This document shows positions 7,824 to 15,169 of a DNA stretch of 64,000 nt, piece by piece. A model generated the notes under the pieces. It did no database searches. It was not told where the DNA came from and saw only the letters and a list, made by a program, of their open reading frames with translations. The stretch covers positions 1 to 64,000 of the forward strand of contig NZ_JACXZS010000013.1 of the NCBI RefSeq assembly GCF_014779795.1, read 5' to 3'. A program made the translations under genes and the position numbers. This DNA comes from Microbacterium helvum. GTDB lineage: Bacteria; Actinomycetota; Actinomycetes; Actinomycetales; Microbacteriaceae. Numbering within the stretch: the first letter of the stretch is position 1; each line of letters begins with the position of its first letter.

Positions 7824-9387
7824 TTGCCCGCTCATGATCCCACTCCTCTGCCGCCGGAAACACGAAGCTGCCTCGCGTATCGAACGGTGCGGCATCAATC
7901 GGATGGAGAACGGTGACGACGTCCTGCGCGCCGGTGTCGCGACCCGTGAGGAGTTCCACCGCCAGGAGCGCTGCGTCGGCGGCCGCTCGGAGGACGGCAG
8001 TCGGCGGCGCGTTATGTACCGGGGCGGTGCAGCCGAGCTCCAGGAATCCCTCCGTCTCCTCGTCGTCACCAGCAGGGATCGCCGGGAACGCCGGGCTCGT
8101 GCGCTGGAGAATCGGCACGTCCCCGTGGGTTTGCCGCTGGATGCGAAACAGGCGGCCGCCACGATGCAACGACACCGAGACAAGCGGAACGTTCTCCAGC
8201 TCGCATGCGCGGGCGAGCGCGAGAGTTGCAGCGAACATGCCCGTGCAATCGACCACAAGGTCGAACCCTCGAATGATGATCGCAACCTGTTCCGGGGCCA
8301 ACGGAAGCGCTGCTCCCTCCACCGTCCGACACCACGGTGCAGGACCCGCGATCCTCACGCTCATTCCCACGGTCTTCGAGTAGCCGACGAGGTAGTCATC
8401 GAGGACATGCCGGGCAAGGTTCACCGATCGGAGATCATCGTCATCACGAAGGTGAAGCTCACCGACACCGCTACACGCCAGCGACAGCGCGACCTGACCG
8501 CCCACCGCTCCCACACCGGCCACGAGTACACGCTTGTCTTGCAGAATGCTGGCGTCAGGCCCAGCGCGACGAATGCGGCTAGCCACATCACTCGGAGAGG
8601 TCGAGTGCGGAGACGCACCCAGCTCCGCTCCGGCGCCAGCGAAGGAGAGCACCAGCGCCTCGAACTGCCCGTACTTCGGCCAAGCGAGAACCGCGAAGTC
8701 ATATCCACCGCTCGCCTCTCCTTGAGCCGCGCCGTCGCGCCGCCCAAGACCGTGATTGAGATTGTCCCGCTGCCGACGCGTAAGAGCGGCGCGGAATTCG
8801 TCGAGCGACCGGGGGGCCACCCGGACACTGTCGCGGTACATCACCACACCCTCCAGCGGGTGATCGTCGCGTGCGTTCTTCGTGAGAGTAAGGGTCGCTT
8901 TGGACTTCCCGTGGACGACATGGATGTCACCGTTGCGAGGCGCCCCTAGAAGTGCCGGCAAGTCGAGCTCGGCGCGCACAGCGGCGATCCCGGGGAACAG
9001 GACCCACGAGTCAAGCGCACGGTCCTCGAGTTCGAACCCGTCCCGCGCACTGGCGGCCCAACGATCCAGACGCGCGGAGAACGCGGCCCACGTCTGCCCG
9101 TGGATCTGCGCCGGATCGTCGTCGGCCCACAGGCAGATGTATCCCGATTTCGGCAGCACGTGATCAGCGATCAATCCCGGGACGAACGCCTTGGCTGCCA
9201 CTGCCGGCCACCCGTCGGTGATCGCGATCTCCATCACACGCGCGTCAGTGAGCGGCTCGAGCGACTCAGGAATCGCTCCCGTCCAGTGGCACCCATCCGA
9301 GCCGACCGTGGGGCTGAATCCTGCGCGGACCAACTCCGCACAAAACGCCTCAAACGCCGCCTGGTCGTACACGAAGGACCCCGACAC
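7816..9387 (-). CDS. cap2: Fused E2-E1 ubiquitin-like transfer enzyme, CBASS Cap2
   Basis: 523 residues. The N-terminal half is E2-like, with a candidate catalytic Cys85 in SGYICLWADDD. The C-terminal half is an E1/ThiF adenylation domain with the nucleotide loop GVGAVGG at 291-297, the RDDDDL strand and N/R contacts near 322-326, and a candidate E1 cysteine 453 in LGCTAPVHNAPP. In type II CBASS, Cap2 adenylates the C-terminus of the CD-NTase and conjugates it to cellular targets, priming cyclic-nucleotide synthesis. The gene starts 7 bases after the CD-NTase stop and overlaps Cap3. Domain order and both cysteines are intact, so it should be active. Confidence 0.88.
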   Translation of the reverse strand: MSGSFVYDQAAFEAFCAELVRAGFSPTVGSDGCHWTGAIPESLEPLTDARVMEIAITDGWPAVAAKAFVPGLIADHVLPKSGYICLWADDDPAQIHGQTWAAFSARLDRWAASARDGFELEDRALDSWVLFPGIAAVRAELDLPALLGAPRNGDIHVVHGKSKATLTLTKNARDDHPLEGVVMYRDSVRVAPRSLDEFRAALTRRQRDNLNHGLGRRDGAAQGEASGGYDFAVLAWPKYGQFEALVLSFAGAGAELGASPHSTSPSDVASRIRRAGPDASILQDKRVLVAGVGAVGGQVALSLACSGVGELHLRDDDDLRSVNLARHVLDDYLVGYSKTVGMSVRIAGPAPWCRTVEGAALPLAPEQVAIIIRGFDLVVDCTGMFAATLALARACELENVPLVSVSLHRGGRLFRIQRQTHGDVPILQRTSPAFPAIPAGDDEETEGFLELGCTAPVHNAPPTAVLRAAADAALLAVELLTGRDTGAQDVVTVLHPIDAAPFDTRGSFVFPAAEEWDHERANA

Positions 9388-9394
9388 GACGCAG

Positions 9395-10447
9395 TCACCC
9401 GTGCGATCGAGCGAAGCCCCGTGCCCGCGCCGGCCCCGTCGCGCTCACCGCCGCAACGCCAAGGATCGGCCTCCCGTCCGCTCCGCAACCGGGCGGAAGG
9501 GGAAGCACCTGGCCGCGGTCATTCGAACCAAGGATCTCTCGCCAGATCGCGGCCGCGGCGCACGCATCTGCACGGAGCGCTTGCTCGGCCCGGGACGCCA
9601 GTAGAACGAATCGCTTCGAAGCGATATGCCACTGAGCCTCGGATAGTGCGGGACGAAGCGGCGTCCCCAGGATGGGGTCGGACAACTCCGCCGTTGCCGC
9701 CCGTTCGAACTCGGTGGCGACTTCGCGGAGCGAGCCGGCAAGCAATTCGGCCCACGAACCGCCGACCACGCGACCAGCTTTCCACGCGTAGTACGCGGCG
9801 ATCTCGACATACAAGCCGCCCGGCTTTGCTTCAGCCAGGTGTGTGTGGCGCACCTGCCGCAACAGTCGCACCACCGGCTTGTACGCATTCCGAGTTCCAA
9901 CCGTCGGACTCGATGCACTCGTCGAAAGCGCATCCGTCTCCGCGGCGAACAGCACTGGACTCGTCTTGATCCATCGCGTCGACGGCTCCGACCAGGAATC
10001 GCGGTCCCGAGTCGGGATCCCCCAATGCTCCCCCCACGGGACGGCGGGAACAGCATCAACGCTGAACGCCAAGTCAGCCTGCGACCCCGGCGCCGCGAAG
10101 TCGATCTTCACGCTCCGCGCTTGCAGGGTCACCCGGCCACCCTGCCCAACTAGCCCGTAGTGAGCAATCAAGACCTTCGCAACCCGGTCGTAGATCGTCG
10201 TTGGATTGGACGACGTCGACAGTGCCTTGAAACGAAGAAAGACATCGACATCTTTCCCCGGGTAGCGACCGGTCTCACGCGCATACGACCCGATCAGGAT
10301 CGTGTCGATACCCCATTCCTTGAGACCGGAATCCGTCTCCAGCAGCTCTCTGACCTCAGTGTGAGCCGCAATGGCACGCTGTCGCTTCTCCCCGCTGATT
10401 GACACGTTCGATACGGCGCCTTCGAACTGATCCCCCAGGATCTCCAT
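9395..10447 (-). CDS. CD-NTase (cGAS/DncV-like nucleotidyltransferase), CBASS sensor
   Basis: 350 residues. The nucleotidyltransferase signature is complete: G53-S54-Y in LIGSYARETG, metal-binding D66 and D68 in KDVDVF, and a third acid D131 in FSVDAVPAVPW. It should make a cyclic or linear oligonucleotide on phage infection; the clade and product cannot be assigned by eye. In-frame ATGs exist at 10456 and 10447. I choose 10447 because GGGAGG lies nine bases before it but directly touches the other. The protein ends in glycine, fitting Cap2-type C-terminal conjugation. It is the first gene of the operon and its promoter must lie within 10448-10781. Confidence 0.88.
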   Translation of the reverse strand: MEILGDQFEGAVSNVSISGEKRQRAIAAHTEVRELLETDSGLKEWGIDTILIGSYARETGRYPGKDVDVFLRFKALSTSSNPTTIYDRVAKVLIAHYGLVGQGGRVTLQARSVKIDFAAPGSQADLAFSVDAVPAVPWGEHWGIPTRDRDSWSEPSTRWIKTSPVLFAAETDALSTSASSPTVGTRNAYKPVVRLLRQVRHTHLAEAKPGGLYVEIAAYYAWKAGRVVGGSWAELLAGSLREVATEFERAATAELSDPILGTPLRPALSEAQWHIASKRFVLLASRAEQALRADACAAAAIWREILGSNDRGQVLPLPPGCGADGRPILGVAAVSATGPARARGFARSHG

Positions 10448-10781
10448 GGATCGCATCCTCCCAGTGCTCAAGCGGTCGACAGATTGGCGGTTGATTGACT
10501 GTCATCTGACCCAGCGTCAACCCCAGACAGTAGCGGCGACCCCAGACACCGGCGGTTGGCGACTGTCGAAACGAAAGTCCAGCTGGCACTCACCGCGCCC
10601 CACCGCATTCTCTGGAGCGTCCCGGAGGGCCAGCTAACCGGCCCTCCACCATCATCGCCGGGAACCCACAAGATGCCATTACGGCTTGGGACAGACGCGC
10701 GACCCAACGACTCGAAATGTCCATCTGGACACCGCGTGGACATTTCACCCGCGAAATGGACATCTCAGAAAAATCCCTACA
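10448..10781. other. Gap between CBASS and dnaB with a 10-bp inverted repeat
   Basis: No gene is apparent in these 334 bases. GAAATGTCCA (10714-10723) and TGGACATTTC (10737-10746) form a perfect 10-bp inverted repeat with a 13-base spacer, and a related AAATGGACAT follows at about 10754. This is the joint between the conserved replication locus and the defence island, and the CBASS promoter must also lie here. The repeat could be an operator, a recombination scar or an old element end. Nothing in the sequence decides which. Confidence 0.5.
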
Positions 10782-13367
10782 CTACCCGAAGTCGCCGGGT
10801 GCCATGTCGGTGAAGCGCGAGAAATGACCCTGGAACGCGACCGTGATGGTGTCGGTGGGGCCGTTGCGGTGCTTGGCGACGATGAGGTCGGCCTCGCCGG
10901 CACGCGGCGAGTCCTTCTCGTAGGCGGCCTCGCGGTGCAGCAGCACCACCATGTCGGCGTCCTGCTCGATCGAGCCCGACTCACGAAGGTCGGACAGCGC
11001 CGGCTTCTTGTCGGCGCGCTGCTCGGCACCACGGTTCAGCTGCGACAGCGCGATGACCGGAACGCCGAGCTCTTTCGCGAGCAGCTTCAGCGCGCGCGAG
11101 AACTCGGAGACCTCTTGCTGACGCGACTCGACGCGCTTTCCCGACGTCATCAGCTGCAGATAGTCGATCACGACGAGCTTGAGGCCGGCGCGCTGCTTGA
11201 GGCGGCGGCACTTGGCGCGGATCTCGACGAGCGTCATGTTCGGGCTGTCGTCGATGTAGAGCGGCGCGTCGTTGATGCGGCCTCGGGTAGCGGCGACCGT
11301 CGTCCAGTCGCGGGAGTCGAGCGTGCCCTTGCGCATCGACTGCAGCGGGATCGCACCCTCGGCGCTCAGCAGTCGCATGGCGATCTCGCTGCGCCCCATC
11401 TCGAGTGAGAAGAAGATCGTGGGCATGTCGTGCTTGACGGCCGCCGAACGCGCGAAGTCGAGTGCGAGCGTCGAGTTGTGCGTCGGGATCATCGACGTGC
11501 CCGCGAGGTACAGGTGGTCGTCGTTGTCGACCTGCACGCATCGGACGGGAACGCTTGCGATCGGGCGGATCGCCTTCACATAGCGAGTGCCCGTGCGCAG
11601 TGTGTTCGCGGGTCGCTCCTGCCGGTGAAGGTTACGCTTGCGCTCCAGCCAGAAGACGTCATCCGTCGTCGAGAAGTTCAGGATGTAACAGGTCGACGAC
11701 GCTTCGGTACGCCCGTTCACACGCTTCGTCGTCCGGCCGCACCGGTAGCCGAGGCTGACGATCAGCTCGTACACCGAATCGGCGAGCTTCTTGCTCGTGA
11801 CGGCGAACTGGCACGAACCGACGCCCCTGACGACGGTGCCGTCGGTGTCGAGCAGCCCTGCGAGCAGTTCACGCCGCTGCGCCTCGGATGCACGCAGGTA
11901 CGCCGCCGGCACATGCTTGTCACCGAGCACTCCGGCCTTGCGCAACAGGGCAGTGAACGACCCGTGGTCGCGATAGCACGCAGCGCACTGCTGCGCCTCG
12001 CCCGAGAACGGCTCGCCGCAGTCGGGGCACGACAGCCGTTCGGGATGCGCGCCCTTGTTCTTCGGACCGCACGTACGACCGCACGTGCGCACGTGCGGGT
12101 GGCGCGCGAAGAACTCGACGCCGCACACCTCGCAGTTGCGGACGAGGGCTTCTCGTTCGAGGAGCTGGAGCGAATACAGCATCCCGCCGCGCGACTCCAC
12201 CCGCAGACCGCCGCTGCGCGCGACGAGCGACGGGATCTCGTCCGTCTCGCTCGTCATCCGCGCGCCGTCGCTGTGGCCATCGCCCAGCCAGGCACCCAGT
12301 GCGTAGGGAGCAACAGGAAGATCGGCCTCGGGCGCCTGCAGCGCGTGAGCGTTGCGCACGGAGTGGTTGGCACGTCCGTCGGCCGCCACGGTCAGCGTGG
12401 CCAGCATCTGCTCTGTCGTGATCACAGCCGGACCGCGACCGCCGCGCCTGGCCGACCGGGTCTCGGTGACCCACTGGTGCTCGGCGTCGGCGATGATCGT
12501 CGAGCCATCCGAGAACTCGACCTCGTAGCAGGGGCGACCCTCCATGATCTCGGTCGCGGCGACCACCTTCGTCGGTCGCCCGCCGGCGTCGTACAGCTCG
12601 TCGCCGACCTTGACCTCGCCCATCGTGGTCCACCCCGTCGGCGTGGCCAGCGGAGTGTCGAGGGCGAGCGCCTTACCCATCGCCGGTCGCGCCGCGATGA
12701 TGATCATCTGGCCGGGGTGCAGGCCGTTGGTGAGCTGGTCGAGACCCGAGAAGCCGGTGGGGATGCCGGTCATCTGACCGTCCCGGCCGCGGGCGGCCTC
12801 GATCTCTTCGACGGCGGCATCCACGGCGATCGTCAAGGGGACGTAGTCCTCGGCCTGCTCGGCACCGGTGACGGAGTAGATCTCGGCCTGCGCGTTGTTG
12901 ACGAGGTCGAGGGCCTCGCCTTGGCCCGAGTACCCCATCTGCACGATGCGCGTGCCAGCCTCGACGAGCCGGCGCAGCAGCGCGCGCTCCGACACGATCG
13001 ACGCGTAGTAACCGGCGTTGGCCGCGGTGGGGACGATCGAGGTCAGGGTGTGCAGGTAGTCCGCACCGCCGGCACGCTGCAGGTCGCCGGTCTTGATCAG
13101 CTCGTCGGTGACGGCGACGACGTCGGTCGGCTCGCCGTGCGAGTAGAGGGTGAGGATCGCCTCGAAGATGAGCTCGTGCTTCGGGATGTAGAAGTCGCTG
13201 CCCCGGAGCGTCTCGATGACGTCCGCCACGGCATCCTTCGAGAGCAGCATGCCGCCGAGCGCGCTCTGCTCGGCGAGGAGGTCGTGAGGGGGCGTTCGCT
13301 CGTAGTCGCTGCGGCCGTTGTCACGGGGCCCGCCCATGCGCTCTTCGGAGATGTCGGCGATCGACAT
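10782..13367 (-). CDS. dnaB: Replicative DNA helicase DnaB with an in-frame intein
   Basis: The precursor is 861 residues; removing the 399-residue intein leaves a 462-residue DnaB, the normal length. The N-terminal domain starts around HDLLAEQSALGGM. The RecA-type core has its P-loop split as ARPAMGK / STLALDF by the intein, then Walker B VVIDYLQLM, and LSQLNRGAEQR and DLRESGSIEQDAD in the second extein part. The start at 13367 is chosen for an AGGAGG ten bases upstream and because the sequence then matches other DnaB proteins. The hexameric helicase unwinds DNA at the fork. The helicase works only after splicing, since both halves of the ATP site come from different exteins. Confidence 0.95.
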   Translation of the reverse strand: MSIADISEERMGGPRDNGRSDYERTPPHDLLAEQSALGGMLLSKDAVADVIETLRGSDFYIPKHELIFEAILTLYSHGEPTDVVAVTDELIKTGDLQRAGGADYLHTLTSIVPTAANAGYYASIVSERALLRRLVEAGTRIVQMGYSGQGEALDLVNNAQAEIYSVTGAEQAEDYVPLTIAVDAAVEEIEAARGRDGQMTGIPTGFSGLDQLTNGLHPGQMIIIAARPAMGKALALDTPLATPTGWTTMGEVKVGDELYDAGGRPTKVVAATEIMEGRPCYEVEFSDGSTIIADAEHQWVTETRSARRGGRGPAVITTEQMLATLTVAADGRANHSVRNAHALQAPEADLPVAPYALGAWLGDGHSDGARMTSETDEIPSLVARSGGLRVESRGGMLYSLQLLEREALVRNCEVCGVEFFARHPHVRTCGRTCGPKNKGAHPERLSCPDCGEPFSGEAQQCAACYRDHGSFTALLRKAGVLGDKHVPAAYLRASEAQRRELLAGLLDTDGTVVRGVGSCQFAVTSKKLADSVYELIVSLGYRCGRTTKRVNGRTEASSTCYILNFSTTDDVFWLERKRNLHRQERPANTLRTGTRYVKAIRPIASVPVRCVQVDNDDHLYLAGTSMIPTHNSTLALDFARSAAVKHDMPTIFFSLEMGRSEIAMRLLSAEGAIPLQSMRKGTLDSRDWTTVAATRGRINDAPLYIDDSPNMTLVEIRAKCRRLKQRAGLKLVVIDYLQLMTSGKRVESRQQEVSEFSRALKLLAKELGVPVIALSQLNRGAEQRADKKPALSDLRESGSIEQDADMVVLLHREAAYEKDSPRAGEADLIVAKHRNGPTDTITVAFQGHFSRFTDMAPGDFG
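11475..12671 (-). other. Class 3-type intein in DnaB with a LAGLIDADG endonuclease and zinc-finger insert
   Basis: 399 residues from Ala1 to Asn399, inserted between Lys and Ser of the DnaB P-loop; the +1 residue is Ser. Residue 1 is Ala, not Cys or Ser. The class 3 triad is present: Trp67 in block B (EHQW), Cys378 at block F position 4 (VRCVQVD) and Thr397 in block G (PTHN). In this class the block F cysteine makes the first attack. A homing endonuclease of the LAGLIDADG type is inserted, with motifs LGAWLGDG (126-132) and LLAGLLDTDG (269-278). Between them lie Cys pairs (C180/C183, C197/C201, C215/C218, C229/C232) suggesting zinc fingers. All splicing residues look intact. Confidence 0.88.
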
Positions 13368-13859
13368 AGGGTCGGGGCCTCCTATCGTTCGCTCTTTCAA
13401 CGAAGACGCGCGCGATCCTGCGCCCCCGGGTAGCCGCAGACCACGCTAAGGACGGCCTCCGACACTCGCAACACGGCCTGTGGATAACTGTGTGGAAAGC
13501 CTGAGAGAAACGCCGACACACCTGTGAAGAACCTCTGTGGAGAACTCCTGGGGTTTCTGGGGGATATATCGCGGAAATCCCCTCTGATCAGGCATCCACG
13601 AATTCACACCCTGTGGAGGGATTCGTGGTTGAAGTCGAGGTTGAAGGTTGGGTGCGACGCTGTGGCCTGTGCACAATTCCGGGGACACCGCATCCGCTCG
13701 CGCCCCGCGGCTCCGCGAGGCCGTCGATTCGGAAGACGCCCTGGACACGGCGAGGAACGCTGCGCTACCCTCGGAGCACCAGGCACCCTCACGCACGATC
13801 CGTTCGGCCGTTCCACTGTCCGTTCTGGATGTGCGGCTTATTCGTCGTGGGAGGTGAAC
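13368..13859. other. Gap upstream of dnaB with DnaA-box-like sequences
   Basis: About 490 bases without a convincing gene. A perfect TTATCCACA (DnaA box, minus strand) lies at 13479-13487. Related TGTGGA or TGTGCACAA sequences occur close by, around 13490, 13534, 13611 and 13670. This could be a secondary DnaA-binding cluster upstream of dnaB or simply the dnaB control region. The dnaB ribosome binding site AGGAGG is at its left end. Confidence 0.4.
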
Positions 13860-15038
13860 GTGGAGATCGCAACCTCTGTCGGTGCAACAGCACCGTTGCC
13901 GAGGATCGTGCGGCTGGCCCTCATCGGGGTCGGGACCGCGTTCGCCTGGATCGTCGTCTCGCTCCTGCTGGGCCTCGGGCTCGGCCAGGCGCATGCAGAC
14001 GACAACGACCACGACGGACTGCTCGGGGGTGTCCTCGGTGCCGTGACCTCGACGGTCGATACGACCGCGTCGACGCTGACCAACACGGTCACCGACACCG
14101 TCTCGACCACCACGACGACCGTCACCGACGTCGTCGACACGGTGGTCGCGGTCGTCCCGGCGCCGGTGCAGAAGCCGGTGAGCGAGGTCGTGCAGACGGT
14201 CGGCTCGACCGTCACCGACACGGTCGCGGCCGTCACGGAGCCCGTCACCCAGGTGGTGTCGGGGGGCGTCGTCAGCGGGATCACTCAGCCTGTCATCGAC
14301 GTCGTGACGCAGGTTCCCGTCGTCGGCGACGTCGTCACCGGAATCGGCCTCGACGACACCGTGGACGACCTCGGCGAGACCGTCGACGAGACGGTCGGCG
14401 GGGTTGTGGGCGGGGTCGTCGACGCCGTGGAAGACACCGGCTCCGCAATCGGCGGGACGCCGGCGGAGAACCCCGGAAGCGGCGTGGTTCCGGCGCTGCC
14501 GGAGCTGCCGATCGTCTCGGAGCTTCCAGAGCTCCCGATCGTCTCCGAACTCCCCGAACTGCCCATCGTCTCCGAGCTCCCGCTCGTCTCGGGGCCGCCC
14601 GCCGGCGCGGAATCTCCGACGGCTCCTCCGCTTCCTGAGGATGCCGGCGCTGCTGCCTCCCCCGACCAGCCCTCCGCGGGTTCCGCCATCATCGTCGATG
14701 TCGTGGATGCTGCCGACGCTGCGTTCGCGCAGCCCGCGAGCATCCGTGACGCGTGGGGTGCGGCATCCGTCAGCGCGACCGGCTCGCCGGCGGTCATCGT
14801 CACTTCTTCCGCGGCGCTGCCTGGCAGCGCGGGCGGTACGACCAACAGCGGTGGCGCAGGGCTCTGCCTGCCCACGTCATCGACTTCTGCGGGACCCGGC
14901 GGTGCGGGTCCCGGCGCCTGGGCGTTCGACGCCCTCGATCCTCTCGACGCAGACCGTGCCTGGGTGCGTCGCGCAGGACCCGAGGACGAGCACGCGCCAC
15001 CGGCGCCTATCGGCTCCACCGACGTCTCCCCCGACTGA
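13860..15038 (+). CDS. Secreted or membrane-tethered Val/Thr-rich repeat protein, function unknown
   Basis: 392 residues. An N-terminal hydrophobic segment (about residues 15-40, ending GLGQAHA) looks like a signal peptide or anchor. The next 150 residues are built of short Thr/Val/Asp repeats (TVTDTV, TVVAVV, DTVDDLGETVDE). Then comes a threefold ELPELPIVS repeat and a Pro/Ala-rich tail. The GTG start at 13860 follows GGGAGG by five bases; another GTG two codons earlier is possible. There is no sorting signal at the C-terminus. Composition resembles the next gene, so the two are probably related cell-surface proteins. I do not recognise a family. Confidence 0.75.
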   Translation: MEIATSVGATAPLPRIVRLALIGVGTAFAWIVVSLLLGLGLGQAHADDNDHDGLLGGVLGAVTSTVDTTASTLTNTVTDTVSTTTTTVTDVVDTVVAVVPAPVQKPVSEVVQTVGSTVTDTVAAVTEPVTQVVSGGVVSGITQPVIDVVTQVPVVGDVVTGIGLDDTVDDLGETVDETVGGVVGGVVDAVEDTGSAIGGTPAENPGSGVVPALPELPIVSELPELPIVSELPELPIVSELPLVSGPPAGAESPTAPPLPEDAGAAASPDQPSAGSAIIVDVVDAADAAFAQPASIRDAWGAASVSATGSPAVIVTSSAALPGSAGGTTNSGGAGLCLPTSSTSAGPGGAGPGAWAFDALDPLDADRAWVRRAGPEDEHAPPAPIGSTDVSPD

Positions 15039-15169
15039 TCGGCTCGCGGCCGTCTTCCGTGCTCCTCGGAGCCCTCATGACGGCAGAGCATCGGCGTGCC
15101 TTCGCACGCCTGCAGCGCTGCGCTCTCTCGCGCGCGCCGCGAACCGATCAATCCTTGAAGGGGAACATC

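Noticed and set aside
11430-13433. A 667-codon open frame on the plus strand opposite dnaB
   Set aside because: It is the shadow of dnaB and its intein, which have full conserved motifs on the minus strand.
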